Assembly (NCBI GenBank): GCA_027033875.1
Contig: JALVKK010000279.1
Location: 2,363 to 7,731 of the forward strand
Length of the DNA: 5,369 nt
From: Flavobacteriales bacterium
GTDB taxonomy: Bacteria; Bacteroidota; Bacteroidia; Flavobacteriales; Flavobacteriaceae
Direction: 5' to 3'
A program made the translations under genes and the position numbers. Numbering within the stretch: the stretch's first letter is position 1; the number at the start of each line of letters is the position of its first letter. This document shows positions 1 through 5,369 of this stretch, piece after piece. The notes under the pieces were generated by a model. The model was not told the DNA's origin. It ran no database searches and saw nothing but the letters and a program-made list of their open reading frames with translations.

Positions 1-61
1 GAAATGACCGGATGTGATTTAATGAGTTGAATCTACCCGAAGAGAAATCTAAAAAAAACAA

Positions 62-92
62 CTTGAATAATAATGATATTTTTATATTTTTG
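62..92 (+). promoter_or_regulatory. Probable Bacteroidota-type promoter of rel
   Basis: The -7 element is TATTTTTG at 85-92, an exact match to the Bacteroidota consensus TAnnTTTG. A TTG at 63-65, inside CTTG at 62-65, lies 19 bases upstream and fits the -33 TTTG/TTG element at the usual spacing. An A8 tract at 51-58 just upstream could act as an UP-like element. Transcription would begin at about 97-100, giving a leader of only 15-18 bases before the rel ATG at 115. The prs promoter in this window has almost the same distance from -7 box to start codon (22 versus 21 bases), which supports both. The call is consensus matching only; no transcript data are available. Confidence 0.6.
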
Positions 93-114
93 TTAGTTTA
101 AATCCGTCGCCGAT

Positions 115-2334
115 ATGAAGAAGCCTACCGATTACAGTTCCGAAGAACAAGTGCAGATACAAGCAGCTTATAACGATTTGATACATTCTACTTATCAAAA
201 AATAGATAAGACAGATATTTCAATGATCAAAAAAGCTTTTGAAGTAGCACGCGACGCTCACGACGGACAACGGCGCAAATCCGGTGAACCTTATATTTTT
301 CACCCGTTGGCAGTTGCCAAAATTGTAGCACAAGATATTGGTTTGGGGGCTATTTCAATTGCTTCGGCATTGCTTCACGATACGGTAGAAGATACCGAAT
401 TGTCCCACGATGACATATACAAAATTTTTGGCGAAAAAATCAGTCGTATTGTACGCGGATTGACAAAAATCAAACGTTTCAAACACGAAAAAGACATCTC
501 TTTGCAAGCCGAAAATTTTCGCAAGATGATTTTAACCTTAAATGAAGATGTCCGCGTGATTCTCATCAAAATTGCCGACCGCCTGCACAATATGCAAACC
601 ATGGCAAGTATGCCCCAACACAAACAGGAAAAAATTGCTTCCGAAACCCTGTATATTTATGCACCGCTTGCACACAAATTAGGACTTTACAATATCAAAA
701 GCGAACTCGAAAATTTAGGCTTGAAATATACCGAACCTGAGATTTACAGAGAAATAGAAAACAAAATTGAAGAATCAAAAGAAGAACAAGAACGGTACAT
801 CAAAACTTTTTCGAATATTATAGAAGATTCTTTGAAAAAAGAACGGCTGAATTTTAAAATTATCGGACGATTCAAATCCGTTTATTCCATTTATCGCAAA
901 ATGCGTGATAAAAAAGTCAGTTTTGAAGAAGTTTATGACAAATTTGCCATTCGTATTATCTACAAAGCCGACCGTAAAAACGAGAAATTTTTAGCGTGGA
1001 AAATTTATACCACCGTTACCGACCATTTCAAACCCAATCCCAGCCGGCTTCGCGACTGGATTTCATATCCCAAATCAACCGGTTATGAAGCATTGCATAT
1101 TACCGTCGTAGGTCCCGAAAAAAAATGGGTCGAAGTACAAATCCGTTCCGAACGTATGAATGAAATAGCCGAAAAAGGCTATGCCGCACACTACAAATAC
1201 AAACATGGTAGTAATGAAGAAGTCGGTATCGAAGGTTGGCTCAACAAACTCAAGGATTTGCTAGAAAATCAAGATGAAAATGCCGTCGATTTTATCGAAG
1301 AATTCAAACTCAATTTGTATGCAAAAGAAATCTTTGTACTCACTCCGGACGGTGATATCATTTCTCTGCCCAAAAATGCCACGCCCTTAGATTTTGCTTA
1401 TGCCATTCACACCGAAATAGGTTCGCAATGTCGAGGAAGCATCGTCAATGGCAAACTCGTTCAACTCAACTATAAATTACGTAGTGGCGACGTCGTCAAA
1501 ATTATCACTTCGCCCAATCAAAAACCCAAACCAAACTGGCTGAATTTTGTCGTAACAGGTAGAGCCAAATCAAAAATCAAAGCCTCTCTCAAACTCGAAC
1601 AAAAAGAGATTATCGAAGAAGGAAAAGAAATTTTACAACGTAAGCTCAAACAGCTGAAAATAAAATTTAACGACAACAGTATCAATAATTTAGTTGGTTT
1701 TTTTAATCTGAAAACCAGTCAAGATTTATTTTACAATGTAGGTGCCGGTATCATCGATAACAAGATGTTGAAAAATTTTGCCAATGCCCGGTCTAATGTT
1801 TTATTTGATTTTTTCAAAAAGAAACTACGTCGCAAACCTACGGATTTTCAAGTTGTCAAAGATGAAGTAACCTATAATTACGATACTATTGTTTTTGGTC
1901 CTGACGAACAGCAATTGGATTATACGTTAGCTAATTGTTGCAACCCGATTCCCGGTGATGAAATCTTCGGTTTTACAACGATCAATGAAGGTATAAAAGT
2001 TCACAAAAAAAGTTGTCCGAATGCATTGAGTTTATATTCCAACTACGCTTACCGTATTATGACTGCCCGTTGGATAGATTCGTCAAAACACGATTTTATC
2101 GTATATCTCAAAATTTCGGGCTTTAACCGCACGGGAATGGCCAAAGATATCACCCGCATGATTACAGACGATGAACAACTCGATATGAAAAATGTCAATC
2201 TCAATTCGCAAGGTGGCATTTTTGAAGGTGAAATTTCTTTATATATTAAAAACACCGATCATCTCAAGCAAGTCATCAAAGATATTAAAAGTATAGAAGG
2301 GGTAGAAAACGTCAATCGTATCGAAAAATTTTAA
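115..2334 (+). CDS. rel: Bifunctional (p)ppGpp synthetase / hydrolase (RelA/SpoT family Rel)
   Basis: This 739-residue cytoplasmic long RSH enzyme makes (p)ppGpp from ATP plus GDP/GTP and degrades it, controlling the stringent response. The full family layout is present. The N-terminal HD hydrolase (about 35-195) keeps the metal ligands H49, H88-D89 and D155, the catalytic pair E92-D93, and N159, with the spacing of Rel from Streptococcus equisimilis, so hydrolysis should be active. The synthetase domain (about 250-365) has GRFKSVYSIYRKM, D275 in YDKFAIR, G323-Y324 and E340 in VEVQIRS. A TGS domain (about 404-466), a helical region, a zinc-finger-like domain with C608-C609, H630 and C634, and an ACT/RRM domain (about 660-739) follow. 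The loop usually written RxKD, which marks bifunctional enzymes, reads RLRD (311-314). The ATG is the first in-frame start after a stop at 94-96. Length and domains are normal for the family, with no sign of damage. Whether it is the genome's only RSH cannot be told from here; spoT or relA are alternative labels. Confidence 0.96.
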   Translation: MKKPTDYSSEEQVQIQAAYNDLIHSTYQKIDKTDISMIKKAFEVARDAHDGQRRKSGEPYIFHPLAVAKIVAQDIGLGAISIASALLHDTVEDTELSHDDIYKIFGEKISRIVRGLTKIKRFKHEKDISLQAENFRKMILTLNEDVRVILIKIADRLHNMQTMASMPQHKQEKIASETLYIYAPLAHKLGLYNIKSELENLGLKYTEPEIYREIENKIEESKEEQERYIKTFSNIIEDSLKKERLNFKIIGRFKSVYSIYRKMRDKKVSFEEVYDKFAIRIIYKADRKNEKFLAWKIYTTVTDHFKPNPSRLRDWISYPKSTGYEALHITVVGPEKKWVEVQIRSERMNEIAEKGYAAHYKYKHGSNEEVGIEGWLNKLKDLLENQDENAVDFIEEFKLNLYAKEIFVLTPDGDIISLPKNATPLDFAYAIHTEIGSQCRGSIVNGKLVQLNYKLRSGDVVKIITSPNQKPKPNWLNFVVTGRAKSKIKASLKLEQKEIIEEGKEILQRKLKQLKIKFNDNSINNLVGFFNLKTSQDLFYNVGAGIIDNKMLKNFANARSNVLFDFFKKKLRRKPTDFQVVKDEVTYNYDTIVFGPDEQQLDYTLANCCNPIPGDEIFGFTTINEGIKVHKKSCPNALSLYSNYAYRIMTARWIDSSKHDFIVYLKISGFNRTGMAKDITRMITDDEQLDMKNVNLNSQGGIFEGEISLYIKNTDHLKQVIKDIKSIEGVENVNRIEKF

Positions 2335-2382
2335 AATAAAAAACAATCTTTTTCGTTGTATAGTATAATGTAAAATCAAATT

Positions 2383-3402
2383 ATGAGGCATCTCATTATT
2401 ACCATTACAATCTTTTTTGTGTGTGTAACACAAGCACAAACCGGCGGTGATGCGACGTTCAAATTTTTAAATTTGTCAATCTCTGCCAAACAAGCTGCAT
2501 TGGGTGGTAAAGTTTACACCGGACTTAATAATGATATTTTTCAACCGGCATTTAATCCTGCTACTTTAGATTCTACATTAAATAATCAAATAGGCGTTAA
2601 TTATACCGACTATATAAGCGATATTAACTACGGCAATTTTGCTTACGCACACCGGTTTGACAAAGTAGGTCTTGTTTATGCAGCTGTATCCTACATCAAC
2701 TACGGGCGCTTTGACTACGCCGATGTCAATGGCGACAGACACGGGACTTTCGGTGCTTCCGAAGGTGCTTTGATTTTGGGATATGCTTATCGAATACCAC
2801 ATTCCGATTGGCGTATCGGTGCCAATACCAAATTTATTTTATCCGCTATGGAAAGTTATTCCGCTTCGGGTATCGCTTTTGATTTCGGGTTGTTGTATCA
2901 AAATGACAAAAAAGGTATCGCTACGGGCTTGACCGCTCGTAATTTCGGCATGCAACTTACAACCTATCAAGGAACTAAAGAAACTTTGCCTTTTGAAGTA
3001 GATTTAACTTTTGCCAAAACTTTTTTACATGCCCCTTTTAAGTGGTTTGTAACTCTTGAAAACCTTCAAAAACCTAAAATTGCCTTTGTCAATACGGGAC
3101 ACAATACGCAAGACCCTAACGGCAATGTTATAGAAGAAAATATATCGTTTACCGACCATGTTTTCAGACATTTGATTGTCGGTGTTGAATTATTTCCCCG
3201 AAAAAGATTTAATTTGAGAGCCGGTTATAATTTTCGTCGCAGTGCTGAATTATCACAAAAAGACGAACGTTTAGGCAGTGGTTTTAACTTCGGATTCGGT
3301 TTGCGTTTAAGAAAATTTGAAATTAATTACGCATACAGTAACTATAATTATGCCGCCGGCACCAATTTTATCAGTCTTACTGTCAATTTAAATGCTTTTT
3401 AA
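2383..3402 (+). CDS. porQ: Type IX secretion system outer-membrane protein PorQ
   Basis: The 339-residue protein starts with a signal peptide: a short basic start (MRH), a hydrophobic core (residues 4-15) and a likely cleavage after A18 in TQA|QT. The mature N-terminus carries the PorQ signature: GGD then FKFLNLSISAKQAALGGK (26-43), followed by the FNPATLD motif. The rest alternates aromatic and polar residues as in an outer-membrane beta-barrel of the PorV/PorQ type and ends in phenylalanine (NLNAF), typical of the last barrel strand. In Porphyromonas gingivalis, PorQ is in the outer-membrane attachment complex with PorU, PorV and PorZ, which trims the C-terminal signal of type IX cargo and attaches cargo to the cell surface; PorQ anchors PorZ. 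By inference this organism has a type IX system, its other parts encoded elsewhere. The gene lies 48 bases after rel with no good promoter match between them, and is tightly followed by cmk, so co-transcription is likely. Confidence 0.9.
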   Translation: MRHLIITITIFFVCVTQAQTGGDATFKFLNLSISAKQAALGGKVYTGLNNDIFQPAFNPATLDSTLNNQIGVNYTDYISDINYGNFAYAHRFDKVGLVYAAVSYINYGRFDYADVNGDRHGTFGASEGALILGYAYRIPHSDWRIGANTKFILSAMESYSASGIAFDFGLLYQNDKKGIATGLTARNFGMQLTTYQGTKETLPFEVDLTFAKTFLHAPFKWFVTLENLQKPKIAFVNTGHNTQDPNGNVIEENISFTDHVFRHLIVGVELFPRKRFNLRAGYNFRRSAELSQKDERLGSGFNFGFGLRLRKFEINYAYSNYNYAAGTNFISLTVNLNAF

Positions 3403-3406
3403 TCCT

Positions 3407-4102
3407 ATGAAGAATGATATAATTATCGCTATTGACGGACACTCCTCTACCGGAAAAAGTACGCTAGCCAAAGAATTGGCAAAAATACTGAACTATATTT
3501 ATATTGATACCGGCGCTATGTACAGAGCCGTTACATATTATGCTTTGCAAAAGCATCTAATTTCGACAAATCATTTAGATAAAAAACAGTTAATCAATGA
3601 TTTAGATAAAATTCAAATCGATTTTAAATTCAATTCCGATAAAGGATTTACCGAAGTGTATCTCAACGGACAAAATATTGAAAAAGAAATCCGGCAAATG
3701 CAAGTTTCCAATTTTGTCAGCCAAATAGCCACGATACCCGAAGTGCGAAAAAAATTAGTAGCGCAACAACGCAAAATAGGACAACAAAAAGGTATTGTTA
3801 TGGACGGTCGCGATATTGGTTCCGTTGTTTTTCCGGAAGCCGAACTCAAAATTTTTATGACTGCATTGCCCGAAATCAGAGCCAAAAGACGATATCTCGA
3901 ATTATTGGACAAAGGCGAAGACATCAATTACAACGATGTTTTGTCAAACGTATTGAAAAGAGATAAAATAGACTCGCAACGCAGTATTTCTCCTTTGATT
4001 ATGACAGATGACGCTATCAAAATAGACAACAGTCATCTATCGCGTAAAGAACAGTTGAAAGCAGTCTTGAAATTAGCAGAAAAAAAAATCAATCGAAATT
4101 AA
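3407..4102 (+). CDS. cmk: Cytidylate kinase ((d)CMP kinase)
   Basis: This cytoplasmic P-loop kinase phosphorylates CMP and dCMP to the diphosphates with ATP, feeding nucleotide salvage and the dCTP supply. With the start used here (231 residues) the Walker A loop is GHSSTGKST at 11-19. The CMP-binding IDTGAMYR is at 33-40, MDGRDIGSVVFP at 132-143, RAKRR at 158-162, the LID arginines in RDKIDSQR at 185-192, and the SPL...DDAIKIDNS tail motif at 196-209. The CMP-binding insert found in long bacterial CMKs is present (about 58-108). An upstream in-frame ATG at 3392 would add MLFNP and overlap the porQ stop (3400-3402). The start at 3407 gives the family-typical basic start right before the first beta strand (MKNDIIIAIDG) and leaves four bases after porQ, so I prefer it. 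Translation is probably coupled to porQ. An A9 run (4080-4088) near the end could slip but would alter only the last few residues. Confidence 0.95.
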   Translation: MKNDIIIAIDGHSSTGKSTLAKELAKILNYIYIDTGAMYRAVTYYALQKHLISTNHLDKKQLINDLDKIQIDFKFNSDKGFTEVYLNGQNIEKEIRQMQVSNFVSQIATIPEVRKKLVAQQRKIGQQKGIVMDGRDIGSVVFPEAELKIFMTALPEIRAKRRYLELLDKGEDINYNDVLSNVLKRDKIDSQRSISPLIMTDDAIKIDNSHLSRKEQLKAVLKLAEKKINRN

Positions 4103-4116
4103 ATCAAAATAATAAA

Positions 4117-4148
4117 AACTTTTAACTTTTTACTTTCAACTTTCAACT
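4117..4148 (+). repeat. Imperfect 7-bp tandem repeat upstream of prs
   Basis: Four full heptads and part of a fifth run without gaps: AACTTTT (4117-4123), AACTTTT (4124-4130), TACTTTC (4131-4137), AACTTTC (4138-4144), then AACT (4145-4148). The array fills most of the space between cmk and the prs -7 element and overlaps the region where the -33 element should lie. From memory, similar AACTTTT-like heptads occur between genes in other Bacteroidota genomes, so it may be one copy of a dispersed low-complexity repeat. Its function is unknown. A change of one unit would alter the -33 to -7 spacing by 7 bases or swap the -33 sequence. Confidence 0.8.
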
Positions 4149-4165
4149 AAAAAGACATATCTTTG
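4134..4165 (+). promoter_or_regulatory. Probable Bacteroidota-type promoter of prs
   Basis: TATCTTTG at 4158-4165 matches the -7 consensus TAnnTTTG exactly. Upstream, TTTC at 4134-4137 is one base off the -33 TTTG, with 20 bases between the elements; it lies inside the heptad repeat. The predicted transcription start is about 4170-4172, giving a leader of about 15-17 bases and no Shine-Dalgarno, only the A-rich ACAAAA before the ATG at 4187. It would drive prs and probably rplY, since the 68 bases between those genes contain no comparable element. Confidence 0.6.
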
Positions 4166-4186
4166 TAACATCAATAACTTACAAAA

Positions 4187-5131
4187 ATGTCTTCAAAAAA
4201 AATCAAAGAAGCTATGATTTTTGCCGGGTCACAAAGTCGTGATTTGGCTAAAAAGATTGCCATGGAATTGGGTTTAGAACTCGGCAAAATGGAACTGCAA
4301 CGTTTTAAAGACGGCGAATTTAAACCTTCATTTAAAGAATCCATCCGCGGAAAACGCGTTTTTTTGGTCGGTTCTACTTTTGCACCTTCCGATAATTTAA
4401 TGGAAATATTATTGATGATCGATGCCGCTCGAAGAGCCTCCGCCGAATTTGTCGATGTTGTCATTCCGTATTTCGGTTGGGCGCGTCAAGAACGTAAAGA
4501 CGAACCTCGTGTACCTATAGCCGCCAAATTGGTTGCCAATATGATACAAGCTGCCGGTGCTTCGAGGCTTATCACTATGGACTTACACGCCGACCCTATT
4601 CAAGGATTCTTCGAAATTCCGGTTGATCACCTTTATTCCAGCACTATTTTTGTTCCGCATATCCAAAGTTTGAATTTGGACAATTTGGTGATTGCTTCAC
4701 CGGATATGGGCGGATCAAAACGTGCTTACGCTTATTCCAAATTCTTAAATAGCGATGTGGTCATCTGCTATAAACAACGCAAACGCGCCAATGTAATCGG
4801 TAGTATGGAACTCATAGGCGATGTCAAAGGTAAAAATGTCGTATTGGTAGATGATATAATTGATACCGGCGGGACATTGGTCAAAGCAGCCAAATTGATG
4901 AAAGATAAAGGGGCTGACAGCGTACGGGCAGTATGTACACACGCTTTGCTTTCTGCCAATGCACAAGAACGAATTGCCGAATCGCAATTAAAAGAATTGG
5001 TTGTAACCGATTCAATCCCGAGAAAAATTTTGTCAAAAAAAATAAAAGTACTATCTTGCGCCTCGCTTTTTGCCGATGTAATGCACAACGTACACGTACA
5101 TAGATCAATTAGTTCAAAATTCATTATGTAA
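4187..5131 (+). CDS. prs: Ribose-phosphate pyrophosphokinase (PRPP synthetase)
   Basis: This 314-residue cytoplasmic enzyme transfers pyrophosphate from ATP to ribose 5-phosphate, making PRPP for purine, pyrimidine, NAD, histidine and tryptophan synthesis. Length is normal for class I enzymes. Visible motifs are KDGE (41-44) near the ATP site, the ATP-binding loop YFGWARQERKD (95-105), MDLH with H134 as metal/ATP ligand, the catalytic flexible-loop K196 and R198 in YKQRKRAN, and the PRPP/ribose-phosphate loop DDIIDTGGT (222-230). One departure stands out: the family motif A-x-Q-I-Q-G-F-F reads ADPIQGFF here, with proline at residue 137 (codon CCT) in place of glutamine. This position aligns with Gln133 of human PRPS1. 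The ATG at 4187 gives the expected N-terminus. The gene has its own predicted promoter and is probably co-transcribed with rplY. Confidence 0.96.
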   Translation: MSSKKIKEAMIFAGSQSRDLAKKIAMELGLELGKMELQRFKDGEFKPSFKESIRGKRVFLVGSTFAPSDNLMEILLMIDAARRASAEFVDVVIPYFGWARQERKDEPRVPIAAKLVANMIQAAGASRLITMDLHADPIQGFFEIPVDHLYSSTIFVPHIQSLNLDNLVIASPDMGGSKRAYAYSKFLNSDVVICYKQRKRANVIGSMELIGDVKGKNVVLVDDIIDTGGTLVKAAKLMKDKGADSVRAVCTHALLSANAQERIAESQLKELVVTDSIPRKILSKKIKVLSCASLFADVMHNVHVHRSISSKFIM

Positions 5132-5199
5132 CCAGTTGATGAGATTGCAAAGACAAAAGCAAAGATTGTGTAATTATTAAACAAAAAAACAAAAAAGAA

Positions 5200-5369
5200 A
5201 TGAAATCATTAACTATCAAAGGCTCCAAAAGAGAAAGCGTGGGCAAATCCGCAACTAAAGCCCTACGTAATGCTGGAAGAGTCCCGTGCGTTTTATACGG
5301 CGGTGGCGACCCCATGCATTTTTCAGCAGACGAACGTGCATTTAAAAATTTGGTTTACACTCCGGAAAC
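5200..5369 (+). CDS. rplY: 50S ribosomal protein L25 / Ctc (5' part, runs off window)
   Basis: Fifty-six complete codons are present and the gene continues past the window edge. The protein starts MKSLTIKGSKRESVGK, followed by ATKALRNAGRVPCVLYGG and then FSADERAFKNLVYTPE. This is the N-terminal L25 domain that binds 5S rRNA: the K-R-x-x-x-G-K-x-A/S-x-x-x-L-R-x-x-G-x-V-P-x-V-L-Y-G pattern is diagnostic. Bacteroidota members are usually of the longer Ctc type (about 200 residues) with a second beta-domain, which would lie outside the window. The ATG is preceded by an A-rich tract (5181-5199, almost only A with a few C and a G) rather than a Shine-Dalgarno, as is common in this phylum. It lies 68 bases after prs with no clear promoter or terminator between, so an operon with prs is likely. 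Confidence 0.92.
   Translation, partial: MKSLTIKGSKRESVGKSATKALRNAGRVPCVLYGGGDPMHFSADERAFKNLVYTPE

Noticed and set aside
1..30. Possible 3' end of an upstream gene: nine codons (EMTGCDLMS) followed by TGA at 28-30
   Set aside because: The frame is open from the window edge, but nine residues are too few to recognise or to distinguish from chance, so no CDS is called.
2368..2373. ATG immediately followed by TAA upstream of porQ (a start-stop minimal ORF)
   Set aside because: Such pairs arise often by chance in AT-rich DNA and there is no ribosome-binding context to support it.
2335..2382. Separate promoter for porQ in the rel-porQ gap
   Set aside because: No TAnnTTTG match; the nearest candidate, TTTCGTTG at 2351-2358, has two mismatches at key positions and no convincing -33 partner.
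3392..3406. Upstream ATG of cmk, adding MLFNP and overlapping the porQ stop
   Set aside because: The downstream ATG at 3407 gives the typical CMK N-terminus; the extension has no counterpart in the family, although the overlap start cannot be fully excluded.
4113..4154. A/T-only inverted repeats after cmk, e.g. TAAAAA (4113-4118) with TTTTTA (4127-4132), and CTTTTTA (4126-4132) with TAAAAAG (4148-4154), as a terminator
   Set aside because: The stems are 6-7 bp with almost no G-C pairs, loops are 8-15 bases, and they follow from the AACTTTT repeat itself. They are not credible as an intrinsic terminator.
4768..5184. Minus-strand open frame of 138 codons opposite prs, with shorter minus-strand frames opposite rel, porQ, cmk, prs and rplY
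   Set aside because: They mirror strongly supported plus-strand genes and the translations look like codon shadows (cysteine/serine/isoleucine-rich, no recognisable motif).
5132..5199. Regulatory element or L25 autoregulatory leader between prs and rplY
   Set aside because: Only a short imperfect GCAAAGA repetition and an A-rich tract are visible; there is no stable hairpin, promoter box or known leader motif.

Overview
The window is an AT-rich, gene-dense stretch of chromosome from a member of the Bacteroidota. The evidence is a PorQ-type outer-membrane protein (a type IX secretion component essentially limited to this phylum), two upstream elements that match the Bacteroidota promoter consensus TAnnTTTG, A-rich leaders without a clear Shine-Dalgarno, and protein variants I associate with this phylum, such as RLRD in the ppGpp synthetase. 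A flavobacterium-like organism is likely, but the sequence does not fix the order or family.

All genes are on the plus strand. The first ~110 bases hold a probable promoter, followed by a full-length bifunctional (p)ppGpp synthetase/hydrolase (rel, 115-2334). After a 48-base gap comes porQ (2383-3402). Only four bases separate it from cytidylate kinase (cmk, preferred start 3407, end 4102). An 84-base gap then carries a 7-bp tandem repeat running into a second promoter, which drives prs (PRPP synthetase, 4187-5131). The 5' end of rplY (ribosomal protein L25/Ctc, from 5200) follows 68 bases later and runs off the window. The likely transcription units are rel(-porQ-cmk) and prs-rplY(-...).

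Four of the five genes are housekeeping: ppGpp signalling, CMP/dCMP phosphorylation, PRPP supply and the ribosome. porQ is the exception, a cell-surface secretion gene placed directly before cmk. I see no mobile element, CRISPR array, RNA gene, toxin system or unexplained ORF, and no gene-free stretch longer than about 115 bases. I did not find a new biological system. The points most worth a second look are a proline in Prs at the position equivalent to human PRPS1 Gln133 (Q133P is a known disease allele there), the heptad repeat at the prs promoter, and the near-identical promoter-to-start geometry of rel and prs.
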